Shown here one piece after another: positions 39,789 through 48,557 of a stretch of DNA of 64,000 bases (positions within the stretch are counted from its first letter, which is position 1; the number at the start of each line of letters is the position of its first letter). The notes below the pieces were generated by a model. It was given only the letters and a program-made list of their open reading frames with translations. It made no database searches and was not told where the DNA came from. Source of the stretch: Gammaproteobacteria bacterium (GTDB lineage: Bacteria; Pseudomonadota; Gammaproteobacteria; Pseudomonadales; Halieaceae); contig JAHEKX010000014.1 in NCBI GenBank assembly GCA_024644535.1, positions 1 through 64,000 of the forward strand, read 5' to 3'. The position numbers were made by a program, and so were the translations under genes.

Positions 39789-40259
39789 TTACTTGGGCTC
39801 ATTAGATGCCAGCAGGGCATTGGCCGCGGCCGTTTTTAGGCACTCAGCGGCTTGTTTTAAAACTTCTTCACCACCTCGCTCTTGCCAGAAAAAACCGACA
39901 CTGCCTGGCGTACTAGAGACCACATCAAGCCCTTCGGGTAAGGCGTTCAATGCTGGCGGCAGGTTATTATCACCGGTCAAGCTCAACCAGCCCTCGGGCG
40001 TACGCAACCACGAACCAATCGGGACTTTCACTTTCGTCGCCAGACGCAAACCGTAATACACCCAGTACCTGCGATCATCTGCAGGAATGTGAATATCGAT
40101 TTTTCGATGCGCCGGCAACTTCCGCAGTTCGACGTACAAACCTAAAAGTGCTGCCTGCTCGCGAATATCCGCCAGTCTGCGCTGTTGCTTACTGGGCCAA
40201 AAATGTGTCAGTGGCGCTAGAGCCACTAACAACACGCCAACAATTATCCAAAACGCCAT
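39789..40259 (-). CDS. Membrane-anchored hypothetical protein
   Basis: A 156-residue protein with one N-terminal helix (about 3-19: FWIIVGVLLVALAPLTHFW), then a basic stretch SKQQRRLADIREQAALLGL and a soluble domain including RRYWVYYGLRL and SWLRTPEGWLSL. I do not recognise the family. The N-terminal anchor suggests an inner-membrane protein with a cytoplasmic or periplasmic domain. It stands alone on the minus strand between topA and the universal stress protein gene. Confidence 0.65.
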   Translation of the reverse strand: MAFWIIVGVLLVALAPLTHFWPSKQQRRLADIREQAALLGLYVELRKLPAHRKIDIHIPADDRRYWVYYGLRLATKVKVPIGSWLRTPEGWLSLTGDNNLPPALNALPEGLDVVSSTPGSVGFFWQERGGEEVLKQAAECLKTAAANALLASNEPK

Positions 40260-40360
40260 ACCCTATCCTTGACCTGAATCATTAAGCGATCATATCAGCA
40301 ATTGATTATGAACAGGCGAAGTGAGATAGTTTTATCAAGCATTTCAAACTAGGGGAAAAC

Positions 40361-40795
40361 ATGTCTAACTATAAAAAAATCCTTATTGCCATCGACTTAA
40401 GCGAAGAATCGATTCAAGTCGTTAAACGGGGTTGCGCAATGGCGGCAGAAAAAGCGGCCGAAGTGCACCTAATCCACGTGATCGAGCCGCTAAGTTTTGC
40501 CTATGGTGGTGACATTCCTATGGATTTTTCCGGCATTCAAGAAGAAATCAGTGACCAAGCACGAATGCAATTAGCGCAAGTTGGCACGGATTACCGAGTC
40601 GACACAGCCAATCAACACACGGTATTTGGTCGCCCAGAAGTTGAAATTCACCAAATGGCGGAAGAACTTGGCGCCGATTTGATTGTGGTGGGTTCTCATG
40701 GTCGCTACGGCTTAGCCCTGCTGATGGGTTCAACCGCCAATGGCGTCCTTCATGGTGCGAGCTGCGACGTCTTAGCCGTCCGCGTTGGTAATTAA
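40361..40795 (+). CDS. Universal stress protein (UspA family)
   Basis: A 144-residue single-domain Usp protein beginning MSNYKKILIAIDLSEES. The ATP-binding motif G-x2-G-x8/9-G(S/T) is present as GSHGRYGLALLMGST (about 118-132), so it belongs to the ATP-binding class. Such proteins help survival under stress or growth arrest; the specific partner is unknown. AGGGG precedes the ATG, and TTGACC lies about 90 bases upstream as a possible -35. The stop overlaps the convergent glutaredoxin-like gene by four bases. Confidence 0.93.
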   Translation: MSNYKKILIAIDLSEESIQVVKRGCAMAAEKAAEVHLIHVIEPLSFAYGGDIPMDFSGIQEEISDQARMQLAQVGTDYRVDTANQHTVFGRPEVEIHQMAEELGADLIVVGSHGRYGLALLMGSTANGVLHGASCDVLAVRVGN

Positions 40796-41034
40796 GTCTT
40801 CAACAGCACCAACCAAGATTGGAGTTTAGCGAGGTCAAAAGGCCAGCTAAGCTCCCACGAGCCGCTCGCAAGCACCGGTATCGTCCAACCGTAGCGATTC
40901 ATCAGATCCTCAGACGCGGCGATATCAACTAGCGCCAGCTGAATATCAGCGCCAGCTAACTTTGCTTGGGCAACCACACCCTCTGCCAGTTCGCATAAGT
41001 GACAACCGCTAGTGTGATACAAAATGAGTTCCAC
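40792..41034 (-). CDS. Glutaredoxin-like protein (DUF836)
   Basis: From a GTG at 41034, preceded by AGGAGG, the protein has 80 residues: VELILYHTSGCHLCELAEGV. CxxC (CHLC) stands at the thioredoxin-fold active site, with the cis-Pro in WTIPVL. A start 14 codons earlier (ATG at 41076) is possible but would put the ribosome site inside the gene. The family is a short glutaredoxin-like thiol-disulfide protein of the cytoplasm; its substrate is unknown. Confidence 0.8.
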   Translation of the reverse strand: MELILYHTSGCHLCELAEGVVAQAKLAGADIQLALVDIAASEDLMNRYGWTIPVLASGSWELSWPFDLAKLQSWLVLLKT

Positions 41035-41101
41035 CTTCCCTCCTGACTCGATTGCAAGCGTATTATAAGGTAGCATCGCCCCGCTTACCGAGGGTTTACC
41101 A

Positions 41102-41872
41102 ATGCGTGATTCTACCGACTACCAAACAAAAAAACAGGCTTTACGACGCTGGCTTACCGTATATGGGCGCAACCCAGTGGAAGCTTGCCTTCAAGACCCC
41201 AAACTGCAGCCTAAAGTGCTGCATCTTGCAGACTCAAATCAAAAATCAGATAAACTGGATTTACTGACGCAATTAGCGCACAAACGAGGCTGCGAAGTGC
41301 GCTTTCACAATCGGGACGCTCTGGCCAGAATTTCAAAAAATAAAAAGCAAGATCAGGGGGTTGCATTAGACGTCGAGTGCCAAGCCTTTAACGATTTATC
41401 TATGTTTCTGCAGTCTCACTCTGAAAACACCTGCAGGCTAATGCTTTTAGACCGAGTCACGAACCCTCAGAATCTAGGCATGATCTTGCGCTCTGTTACC
41501 GCCGCTGGCATTACCGGAGTAATCGTGCCCGAGCGGGGTTGTGCCCCACTGGGTCCTTTGGTTGCAAAAGCCAGCGCAGGCACACTATTTCACGCACCGG
41601 TATTACGCTGCAGTTCGACCAGCGAAGCTCTCGATGCACTGCTGCAACTGGGGTTTACCGGCTTCACACTTAGCAGTCACACCGAATCTGACTTTTTCGA
41701 ACAACACATACCCGAAAAAGCTGTGTTTGTGCTGGGCAACGAGACGGAGGGGGTCGCACCTGACATCGCCGCGCAATGTCAAGCAAAAGTCAGAATACCC
41801 ATGCACAATGGCGTGGAATCTCTTAACGTGGCAATTACAGCAGCTCTAATTGCCTACTACTTGGATAGGTAA
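41102..41872 (+). CDS. SpoU/TrmH-family RNA 2'-O-methyltransferase
   Basis: The 256-residue protein has an N-terminal substrate-binding region (about 15-95, starting VYGRNPVEACLQD) and a C-terminal SPOUT knot. The three motifs are LDRVTNPQNLGMILRS (motif 1), VFVLGNETEGV (motif 2) and IPMHNGVESLNVAITAALIAY (motif 3, shown in part by MHNGVESLNVA). Members methylate 2'-OH of rRNA or tRNA with S-adenosylmethionine. RlmB and TrmH are possible relatives, but the exact target is not decided. The end overlaps the convergent VWA gene by 16 bases. Confidence 0.92.
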   Translation: MRDSTDYQTKKQALRRWLTVYGRNPVEACLQDPKLQPKVLHLADSNQKSDKLDLLTQLAHKRGCEVRFHNRDALARISKNKKQDQGVALDVECQAFNDLSMFLQSHSENTCRLMLLDRVTNPQNLGMILRSVTAAGITGVIVPERGCAPLGPLVAKASAGTLFHAPVLRCSSTSEALDALLQLGFTGFTLSSHTESDFFEQHIPEKAVFVLGNETEGVAPDIAAQCQAKVRIPMHNGVESLNVAITAALIAYYLDR

Positions 41873-43032
41873 GACATACCCTCCTCTAACCCTTTAAGCG
41901 TTAAAGGATACATGTGGCCCTCTAGTAACTTGTGAGTAATAGCGGTCGACTGCGTATATTCCCACTCGGCTTGAGGTGTTGGGTTAATCCAAATCACCTT
42001 TTCATAAGTTTCCCGCAGTCGACGCAACCAAACCTCGCCAGATTCCTCGTTCCAATGTTCGACCGAACCCCCAGGAGACACAATTTCGTAGGGCGACATT
42101 GCCGCATCTCCCACAAAAATCACTTTGTAGTCGTGGCTATATTTATGCATGACGTCTAACAGTGCAGTACGCTCGTTGTGACGCCGAATATTGTTTTTCC
42201 AAACACTTTCGTAAATAAAGTTATGGAAGTAAAAATATTCTAGATGCTTAAATTCAGTTCTAGTCGCCGAAAACAACTCCTCGCAAACCTTAACGTGAGG
42301 ATCCATCGAACCACCTACGTCAAAGAAAATCAGCACCTTAACTGCGTTGTGACGCTCGGGCACCAATTTAATGTCCAGCAAGCCAGCATTGCGCGCAGTT
42401 GATCGGATAGTATCGTCTAGATCGAGCTCCTCGGCGGCACCGTGACGCGCGAACTTACGAAGGCGGCGAAGGGCCATTTTAATATTGCGAGTACCAAGCT
42501 CGACGCTGTCATCTAAATTTTTGAAGTCACGCCGATCCCATACTTTTAGCGCCTTTTTCTGGCCACCGTTCGGGCCTACACGTATACCTTCGGGGTTGTA
42601 TCCCTGCTGACCAAAAGGCGAGGTGCCACCAGTGCCAATCCATTTGTTGCCGCCCTCGTGGCGCTCTTTTTGCTCTTCCAATCGTTTTTTGAATTCTTCG
42701 ATAAGCTTTTCCAAGCCGCCCAAAGATTCAATTTTGGCTTTTTCTTCCTCGCTCAAGTTCTTCATGAACTCGTTGCGCAGCCAATCGTCAGGAATCATGG
42801 CCTCGATAATGCCATCCAGGCTTTCCAACTCTTTAAAGTGTGCACTGAATGCTCGATCAAAACGGTCAAAATATTTTTCGTCTTTCACCAAACAGGTGCG
42901 GCTAAAAAAGTAAAACGCGTCCATGTCGGCAAAAACCAAATGGCGCCTCATGCCTTCAAGCAAGTCCAGAAGCTCCCGAGTTGTGACGGGAACTCCTGCG
43001 TCGCGTAAGCCCTGAAAAAAATTAATTAACAT
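41857..43032 (-). CDS. CoxE-like VWA-domain protein, MoxR partner
   Basis: A 391-residue cytoplasmic protein. A helical N-terminal part ends in a charged coiled-coil stretch (about 93-128). A glycine-rich linker follows (GTGGTSPFGQQGYNPEG), then a von Willebrand A domain from about 230 to 380. The metal-site motif is FFDVGGSMD: Gly replaces the second Ser of the usual DxSxS, as in several CoxE-like proteins. VGDAAMSPYEI is the likely second motif. The gene sits nine bases after a MoxR ATPase gene. Known: MoxR and VWA partners act together as chaperone-like complexes, for example in cofactor insertion. The client here is unknown. Confidence 0.88.
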   Translation of the reverse strand: MLINFFQGLRDAGVPVTTRELLDLLEGMRRHLVFADMDAFYFFSRTCLVKDEKYFDRFDRAFSAHFKELESLDGIIEAMIPDDWLRNEFMKNLSEEEKAKIESLGGLEKLIEEFKKRLEEQKERHEGGNKWIGTGGTSPFGQQGYNPEGIRVGPNGGQKKALKVWDRRDFKNLDDSVELGTRNIKMALRRLRKFARHGAAEELDLDDTIRSTARNAGLLDIKLVPERHNAVKVLIFFDVGGSMDPHVKVCEELFSATRTEFKHLEYFYFHNFIYESVWKNNIRRHNERTALLDVMHKYSHDYKVIFVGDAAMSPYEIVSPGGSVEHWNEESGEVWLRRLRETYEKVIWINPTPQAEWEYTQSTAITHKLLEGHMYPLTLKGLEEGMSYLSK

Positions 43033-43041
43033 AATTCGGAA

Positions 43042-43890
43042 CTAGCGTGTTTCGCGCCGATGCATAAACGCAAGACGCTCCAGCAAATGCACGTCTTGCT
43101 CATTTTTCAGCAAAGCGCCGTATAAAGGGGGGATCGCTTTACTGTGATCACGGTCTTTTAGGATCTCGTCTGGTATGTCATCGGCCATTAACAGCTTCAA
43201 CCAATCGATCAGCTCTGAAGTCGAAGGCTTTTTCTTTAGGCCAGGAATCTCACGAACATCGAAGAACACCTCGAGTGCTTCGTTAACCAAGGTTTGTTTG
43301 ATGTCTGGGTAATGCACATCAACGATTTCGCGCATGGTGTCGCGATTCGGGAAATTAATAAAGTGAAAAAAGCAGCGACGCAAGAAAGCATCGGGCAACT
43401 CTTTCTCGTTGTTACTGGTAATGATAATGACAGGACGGTGCTTGGCCTTAATTACCTCACCAGTTTCGTAGACAAAAAATTCCATACGATCGAGTTCTAC
43501 CAGCAAATCGTTGGGGAATTCGATGTCGGCTTTGTCAATTTCGTCAATCAGCAAAACCACCTGTTCATCAGCTGAAAAGGCCTCCCACAACTTACCTTTT
43601 TTAATATAGTTGGCAATATTATGCACACTGTCATCGCCGAGCTGCGAGTCACGCAATCGTGACACGGCATCGTATTCGTAAAGGCCCTGTTGGGCTTTGG
43701 TGGTCGATTTAATGTGCCATTGAATAAGGCGCATACCTAAGCCTTGCGCTACTTCCTCGGCCAGCATGGTTTTACCTGTGCCGGGTTCGCCTTTAATTAA
43801 TAAGGGGCGTTGCAGGGCCACGGCAGCGTTCACAGCCATTCTTAAGTCATCGGTAGCGACGTATCGTTCTGTACCTTGGAATTGTTTCAC
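43042..43890 (-). CDS. MoxR-family AAA+ ATPase
   Basis: A 282-residue AAA+ protein starting at GTG. Walker A is GEPGTGKT (34-41), and Walker B is VVLLIDEIDKADIE. A sensor 1 Asn lies in IIITSNNEKELPDAF and an arginine finger region in FLRRCFFHF. It ends with a helical lid. The length and motifs fit the CoxD/APE2220-type MoxR subfamily that pairs with a CoxE-like VWA protein, which is encoded next in the same direction. Inference: the pair remodels or matures some enzyme; no such enzyme is encoded beside it. Confidence 0.92.
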   Translation of the reverse strand: MKQFQGTERYVATDDLRMAVNAAVALQRPLLIKGEPGTGKTMLAEEVAQGLGMRLIQWHIKSTTKAQQGLYEYDAVSRLRDSQLGDDSVHNIANYIKKGKLWEAFSADEQVVLLIDEIDKADIEFPNDLLVELDRMEFFVYETGEVIKAKHRPVIIITSNNEKELPDAFLRRCFFHFINFPNRDTMREIVDVHYPDIKQTLVNEALEVFFDVREIPGLKKKPSTSELIDWLKLLMADDIPDEILKDRDHSKAIPPLYGALLKNEQDVHLLERLAFMHRRETR

Positions 43891-43980
43891 CTAGCATTCC
43901 TTGTTTATCTGTTTGTTCGAAGGGTGAAGAGGCTACCGCGTGTCTGCTTGGCATGCAAGTGCGTTGAGACCCCATAAAAA

Positions 43981-45453
43981 CTAATTGGAATCGTCGGTAT
44001 CGACTCGCATTTCCATCAAAGGAGCATCACGTGCTTCTTGGGCCTTTCTGGCCAACGCAATACGGCGCTTTCTGGCGGCCTCACGCGACAAGCGCAGTGC
44101 CCAAATCAGTAGGCTAAGTCCCACCAACCCAGCCACAGCAGGCCACAACCACGCTGGCAAACCCGCAGTCGGCTGGGACTCAATCGCCTTGGTAATAACT
44201 TTGGGAGCTTCTGGGGGGACTTGCACATCGACGTACATGGGCAATTCTCGGACAAGCGTATCAGCCTCTACGCGAACAGTGATCTTGTGCAAGCCAGGAT
44301 TGGAAAAAGCCGGCATTGCAATACGATACTCCCCATCGTTTGGAACCTGGTACAGTCCGGCAACATCAATGACTTCTTTGGAGTTACTGGGATCTTGAAT
44401 TGTCACTTTAATATCAAACACACCTAGCAACTCGACTGAGGTAATTACCCCATCGCGGTCAACTAAGCGCAATCCGAGTTCAGTGGGTTGGTCTAAGGGC
44501 AATGAATTCGGCAAAGGATCGACGTCAATTGACAAATCAGAAATAACGGTAATTCGATTTTCTTCGCTACTAGGAGCGACCAATCGCCAGCGGCCCGGCT
44601 TGGGTGAATCTACAGTCACTAACGAGAATTTTTCATTATTAAACCAGCGCACGCCGTCACCTTTTGAATCAGGCGCTATGGCTTGGTTGTCTGGATCGAT
44701 CAGTTCAACTTTGGCCCGTTCGTCAGCGCCCGAAAAAATCAAAGCGGTCAACTGTGAGACGCCATCATCGATTTGAAATTCTCCGCCTTCAATGGGAACA
44801 CGTGCGGTCGGAGCAACCATTTCTAGAGCCTGCAAAAACACGCGTGTGAGGGAGTCTGCTGACTCCGCTTTTTCTGCGAGCCCTTGAGTTGACTCTGCAA
44901 GTTTGCGCAAAAAAGCCCAATCAGCCTCATTCGACAAAGCTATCGTGTGAACCGGCACCCCAGTCTGCCCAAGTATTGGCGCTTGTTCCTCTAACAATAA
45001 TCGAGCAGCGTTAGCATTAGCCACTGCTGAGCTGGACACATCGACTTTACCATCGGTAAGCAAAACGACGCTGGTTCGATAATCGGGATCCAGACGATTA
45101 AGGTCATACAACGCCGCGTCTAAGGCTTGGGGTATGTTGGTGCGTTGCCCCGAATTATCGATTACGCGAACACTCCGCACCGCTTTATCACGCCAGGCGT
45201 CGTCAATAACGACATGGGGAAGCAAGGTGCGCACCCCGTCGCCAAATAGCCAAACACCTGCCTTCGACCCCGGGGGTAACAAGCGTACAATCAGTTCGAG
45301 TGCAGGGGCACGAAGGTTATTGGGATCGGACTGTTTCATACTACCCGATACATCGATCAGCAGACGCACATCAGGGTGGCCTTGAATGGGTTCTTGCGCT
45401 TGCGCAAAACCCGACAGTAAACAGCACAACAGGATCTGAGAAACCACGCGCAT
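43981..45453 (-). CDS. Periplasmic VWA-domain protein with C-terminal membrane anchor
   Basis: From the ATG at 45453 the protein has 490 residues. A signal peptide ends near AQA-QEP (about 20). The VWA domain (about 28-210) has the canonical metal motif LLIDVSGSMKQ (Asp34, Ser36, Ser38) and VVLLTDGKVD. A beta-rich region with Ig-like character follows, then a single helix (about 440-465: WLWPAVAGLVGLSLLIWAL) and a basic cytoplasmic tail. The ATG touches the stop of the upstream membrane-protein gene. It resembles secreted VWA proteins that face the periplasm, possibly with a partner; none is named by sequence. Confidence 0.85.
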   Translation of the reverse strand: MRVVSQILLCCLLSGFAQAQEPIQGHPDVRLLIDVSGSMKQSDPNNLRAPALELIVRLLPPGSKAGVWLFGDGVRTLLPHVVIDDAWRDKAVRSVRVIDNSGQRTNIPQALDAALYDLNRLDPDYRTSVVLLTDGKVDVSSSAVANANAARLLLEEQAPILGQTGVPVHTIALSNEADWAFLRKLAESTQGLAEKAESADSLTRVFLQALEMVAPTARVPIEGGEFQIDDGVSQLTALIFSGADERAKVELIDPDNQAIAPDSKGDGVRWFNNEKFSLVTVDSPKPGRWRLVAPSSEENRITVISDLSIDVDPLPNSLPLDQPTELGLRLVDRDGVITSVELLGVFDIKVTIQDPSNSKEVIDVAGLYQVPNDGEYRIAMPAFSNPGLHKITVRVEADTLVRELPMYVDVQVPPEAPKVITKAIESQPTAGLPAWLWPAVAGLVGLSLLIWALRLSREAARKRRIALARKAQEARDAPLMEMRVDTDDSN

Positions 45454-45848
45454 CAACGCTGCTCCATTTTAACTCGTCGCCGGCCTAGCCAAACCCAAAC
45501 CAAGCCGTGCAAACCACCCACTACAATGGCCAAACCCATAGCAAACCCGAGCGGGCGAATGGCATGTATGGCCGTTTCTACACCAAAAAATACCGTTTGA
45601 AACACAGCCACTAATACCGCAGGGGCAAACGTGCCCGCCTGCATATTAGCATAGGCGGGAGTCAATAAAACCGCGGCGCCCAACCAGAACAATAAGGCAA
45701 TCCAGAACCGTCCCCCGCCGAGTTTCACCAACCACCACACCATGACCAATAGTGCGATTACGGCTGCCAAGCTATAGATCAACAACGCATTGATGTAAGT
45801 ACCTGTTTCTAGCACTGATTTACTCAACCCATGTAATGATGTGCTCAT
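45453..45848 (-). CDS. Small multi-helix membrane protein
   Basis: From the ATG at 45848 the protein has 131 residues with three or four hydrophobic helices (INALLIYSLAAVIALLVMVW, WIALLFWLGAAVLL, VLVAVFQTVFFGVETAI, GLAIVVGGLHGLVWVW) and a basic end GRRRVKMEQR. I recognise no family. The start lies 29 bases inside the end of ycgN on the same strand, and its stop overlaps the ATG of the VWA gene, so the three are probably translated together. Confidence 0.7.
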   Translation of the reverse strand: MSTSLHGLSKSVLETGTYINALLIYSLAAVIALLVMVWWLVKLGGGRFWIALLFWLGAAVLLTPAYANMQAGTFAPAVLVAVFQTVFFGVETAIHAIRPLGFAMGLAIVVGGLHGLVWVWLGRRRVKMEQR

Positions 45849-46254
45849 CGTACCCGTCTGGATGAACAAATTCATCTGAAATAGCGCGGCCACGAACCGA
45901 AACCCCCACCCGATGCACACTATTTTTGTCTCCACTGACTAAATAGTGCCACTCTGGTAAGTCTTTGCCCTCTGACCTTAGTCGATAGGCACAGGTGCTG
46001 GGTAACCAGTGCAAACTTGAGACCTCATGCTTTTTAAGATCGATGCAATCGGGCACCCGTTCGCTCCGCTGTTCGTAACACTCGCACTGACAGGTGTCCG
46101 CGTTCATATACTGACAGCGAATTTTGGTGTAGTAGACTTTCCGAGTACGGGCATCTTCGAGCTTGTGCAGACAGCATTTGGCACAGCCATCGCACAGTGC
46201 TTCCCACTGTTCAACCGTCAGCACCTCTAGTGGTAGTTCATTCCACCAGCTCAC
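45820..46254 (-). CDS. ycgN: YcgN-type cysteine cluster protein (UPF0260)
   Basis: A 144-residue protein with many cysteines: LCDGCAKCCLHK, IRCQYMNADTCQCECY, VPDCIDLKK and STCAYRL. This spacing is typical of the YkgJ/UPF0260 family, thought to bind zinc or an iron-sulfur centre; function unknown. The GTG start overlaps the ycgL stop as GTGA. The ycgL-ycgN pair downstream of rnd is a known gammaproteobacterial arrangement. Confidence 0.93.
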   Translation of the reverse strand: MSWWNELPLEVLTVEQWEALCDGCAKCCLHKLEDARTRKVYYTKIRCQYMNADTCQCECYEQRSERVPDCIDLKKHEVSSLHWLPSTCAYRLRSEGKDLPEWHYLVSGDKNSVHRVGVSVRGRAISDEFVHPDGYDEHIITWVE

Positions 46255-46514
46255 GAATACAGAGCCTCTAATGGATCGTCTTTGGGTGGTAGCTGCAGGT
46301 AGAACCCCCGCTCTCTGAGAGACTCCAGCACTTTAAGCGGGTCGGCGTTTGCCAATTTTTGCGTCGGACTTATCATTAAAAGCAAGGACTTGCGCATTAC
46401 TCCCAAAGGCTTAATCAAAGCCTCCGGCAACTCTTGCAAATTTGCATCTTTGGGCACATATAAGTAATACCCTGGCTTGCGTTCACTGGCGTAAATTTGC
46501 GTCAGCACGTTCAT
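46251..46514 (-). CDS. ycgL: YcgL-domain protein
   Basis: An 87-residue protein, the usual length, with the typical start VLTQIYASERKPGYYLYVPK and ending RERGFYLQLPPKDDPLEAL. YcgL has a small alpha/beta fold of unknown function and often lies beside rnd and ycgN, as here. The ATG overlaps the rnd stop by four bases, so it is probably translated by coupling. Confidence 0.93.
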   Translation of the reverse strand: MNVLTQIYASERKPGYYLYVPKDANLQELPEALIKPLGVMRKSLLLMISPTQKLANADPLKVLESLRERGFYLQLPPKDDPLEALYS

Positions 46515-47632
46515 TCACCTCTACGTAATTCATGCATTAGACGTTCGGTGAATAGCGCATGCCGCCACCCAGTCCAATGATCAGGCATTGTTATTGTGCC
46601 ACCCTCTAGCCACTGGACCCACAGGGCATAATCGCTTTTATTAAAAACAATTTCGGGGGCAATATTTAATTCGCCAGCCCAGTCCACCACGTACTGCTTA
46701 ACGACCTTCATTTTCTGTCGTTGACTCGCGCTCATTGGCGGCGCTACGGGCTCGGGTAATTGTTGTTCTGGGCAATCACAAGCCTTTGATACCGCCGCCA
46801 ACCAACTCTCGGCGTGACGCATAGCACCACGGCTTTTGTCCGATAGCAAAGAGCGTAACTGCGTCTTAGACGAAGGCAGCACAGTGGCTATTTGCATCAT
46901 AGATTGATCATCAAGTATCCAACCGCGAGGCTTGTTATAGGTTGTCGCCAATTGCTCGCGCACATTGCATAATTCCATTAGCGCCATAAGACCCTGAGCT
47001 TGAAGTTTCCAGGCGCTGCCTATTTTGGCGCGGCAGTCATACAAGGCATTTTGCGAACCCGCAACCGCACGTGCGCCTTCCTCTAACACCCACTCTACAC
47101 GCCCAAGCTCTTTGGCCTCTTGATACAAACGGTCAAATACGGGCGCAAGATACAAGACATCGGCGACAGCATACTGTAGCTGGCTGTCGCTGAGCGGGCG
47201 TTGCAACCAATCTGACCGGGTTTCACCTTTGTCTAGCTCCTCACTCAAGAAGGTCTGCACAATGTTGCGATAGCCGATTGCATAGCCATAACCCAACAGA
47301 GCTGCAGCGACTTGAGTATCGAACCAACCCTTGATTGAACAACCCAGCCACGACTGGAACACTTCTAAGTCTTCACTGCCCGAATGCACCACCTTGAGGG
47401 TATGCTCGGACCCCAACAGTTGGGCCAAAGCCGCAGTATCACTTACCGCGACAGGATCAATTAAACTAATTTTTTCGGCTCCCGCCAACTGCACCAGGGC
47501 AGGCTTTGGGTAATAGGTTCGTTCGCGAACAAACTCTGTATCCAAGGCAACGGCTTGAATAGACTGGTAGCTTGCTAAGGTGCGTTCAAGGACATCACTA
47601 TCCCCAACCCAAACAATATCTGATTTATTCAA
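46511..47632 (-). CDS. rnd: Ribonuclease D
   Basis: RNase D trims 3' ends of tRNAs and other stable RNAs as a DEDD exonuclease. From the TTG at 47632, with GGAAGG about eight bases upstream, it has 373 residues; a longer start would lie inside recR. Motif I is AVALDTEFVRERTYYP, motif II LKVVHSGSEDLEVF, and motif III LQYAVADVLYL. HRDC helices follow (about 210-290). It overlaps recR by eight bases and ycgL by four, part of the dnaX run. Confidence 0.94.
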   Translation of the reverse strand: MNKSDIVWVGDSDVLERTLASYQSIQAVALDTEFVRERTYYPKPALVQLAGAEKISLIDPVAVSDTAALAQLLGSEHTLKVVHSGSEDLEVFQSWLGCSIKGWFDTQVAAALLGYGYAIGYRNIVQTFLSEELDKGETRSDWLQRPLSDSQLQYAVADVLYLAPVFDRLYQEAKELGRVEWVLEEGARAVAGSQNALYDCRAKIGSAWKLQAQGLMALMELCNVREQLATTYNKPRGWILDDQSMMQIATVLPSSKTQLRSLLSDKSRGAMRHAESWLAAVSKACDCPEQQLPEPVAPPMSASQRQKMKVVKQYVVDWAGELNIAPEIVFNKSDYALWVQWLEGGTITMPDHWTGWRHALFTERLMHELRRGE

Positions 47633-48221
47633 GAGGGCGCCTTCCAGACAGGGCTTGCGCCAGGGTAGAACTATCGACGAAATCAAGCTCGCCGCCCATA
47701 GGCACGCCGCGCGCCAAACGGCTGGCCGAGATTCCCTTAGAGCGCATCATGCTGGCGATGTAATGGGCTGTCGCCTCGCCTTCTACGGTAGATGATGTGG
47801 CGAGTATCACCTCGGTAATTCCGCCCTCATCCACCCTAGCGTCCAGCAAATCTAGACCAATATCGTTAGGTCCGACGCCATCGAGGGGTGATAAATGCCC
47901 CATCAATACGTGATACCGACCCTTAAAGGTCGAAGTCGATTCAATAGCACTTACATCAGAGGGGGTTTCGACCACGCAAATTACATTAGCGTCGCGTCGC
48001 GAGTCCTGGCAGATCTGACATAAAGGTTCTTCACTAAAGTTACGACAGCAGTTGCAATGCTGTACGCGCTCGACAGCATCTGTCAGTGCTTGTGCTAGTG
48101 CCAGAGCACCACCACGATTATTCTGCAATAAGTGCAGCGTCATGCGGCTCGCGCTTTTATTACCTACACCCGGCAAGCAGCGTAAGGCCTGATTCAGTGT
48201 CTCGATTGCGGTTAATTTCAT
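47625..48221 (-). CDS. recR: Recombination protein RecR
   Basis: RecR joins RecO and RecF in loading RecA at gaps. The 198-residue protein has the N-terminal HhH (LPGVGNKSASRMTLHLL) and a zinc finger CNCCRNFSEEPLCQIC. A Toprim domain starts VICVVETPSDVSAIE, and a C-terminal Walker B-like region reads TSSTVEGEATAHYI and LARGVPMGGELDFVD. Length is standard. It lies six bases after ybaB, the conserved dnaX-ybaB-recR order. Confidence 0.97.
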   Translation of the reverse strand: MKLTAIETLNQALRCLPGVGNKSASRMTLHLLQNNRGGALALAQALTDAVERVQHCNCCRNFSEEPLCQICQDSRRDANVICVVETPSDVSAIESTSTFKGRYHVLMGHLSPLDGVGPNDIGLDLLDARVDEGGITEVILATSSTVEGEATAHYIASMMRSKGISASRLARGVPMGGELDFVDSSTLAQALSGRRPLE

Positions 48222-48227
48222 AATGTA

Positions 48228-48557
48228 TTAAAACGGCATTTTCATACCCGCGGGAAGATTCATACCCGCGGTTACTTCTGCCATTTTTTCTCGGTTTTGG
48301 GTCTCGACACGGCGCACAGCGTCGTTCACCGCAGCGGCCAAAAGGTCTTCCAAAATCGCTTTCTCTTCGCTCATGACCACAGGGTCTATTGCCACAGCTG
48401 TCACATCGTGTCGACCGTTCATGGTCACTTTCACTAATCCTGCACCCGATTCACCCACCACTTTAAGGGCTTCGATCTCGGCTTGCACACTCTGCATTTT
48501 TGCCTGCATTTCTTGGGCTTGCTTCATCAAATCGCCCAAGCCACCGCCTTTAAACAT
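48228..48557 (-). CDS. ybaB: YbaB/EbfC nucleoid-associated protein
   Basis: A 109-residue DNA-binding protein beginning [20 protein letters not shown], with an N-terminal helix rich in Gln and Met and ending [12 protein letters not shown]. YbaB dimers bind DNA with low specificity and affect nucleoid structure. The ATG overlaps the dnaX stop as TAATG, and recR follows six bases later. Confidence 0.96.
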   Translation of the reverse strand: MFKGGGLGDLMKQAQEMQAKMQSVQAEIEALKVVGESGAGLVKVTMNGRHDVTAVAIDPVVMSEEKAILEDLLAAAVNDAVRRVETQNREKMAEVTAGMNLPAGMKMPF

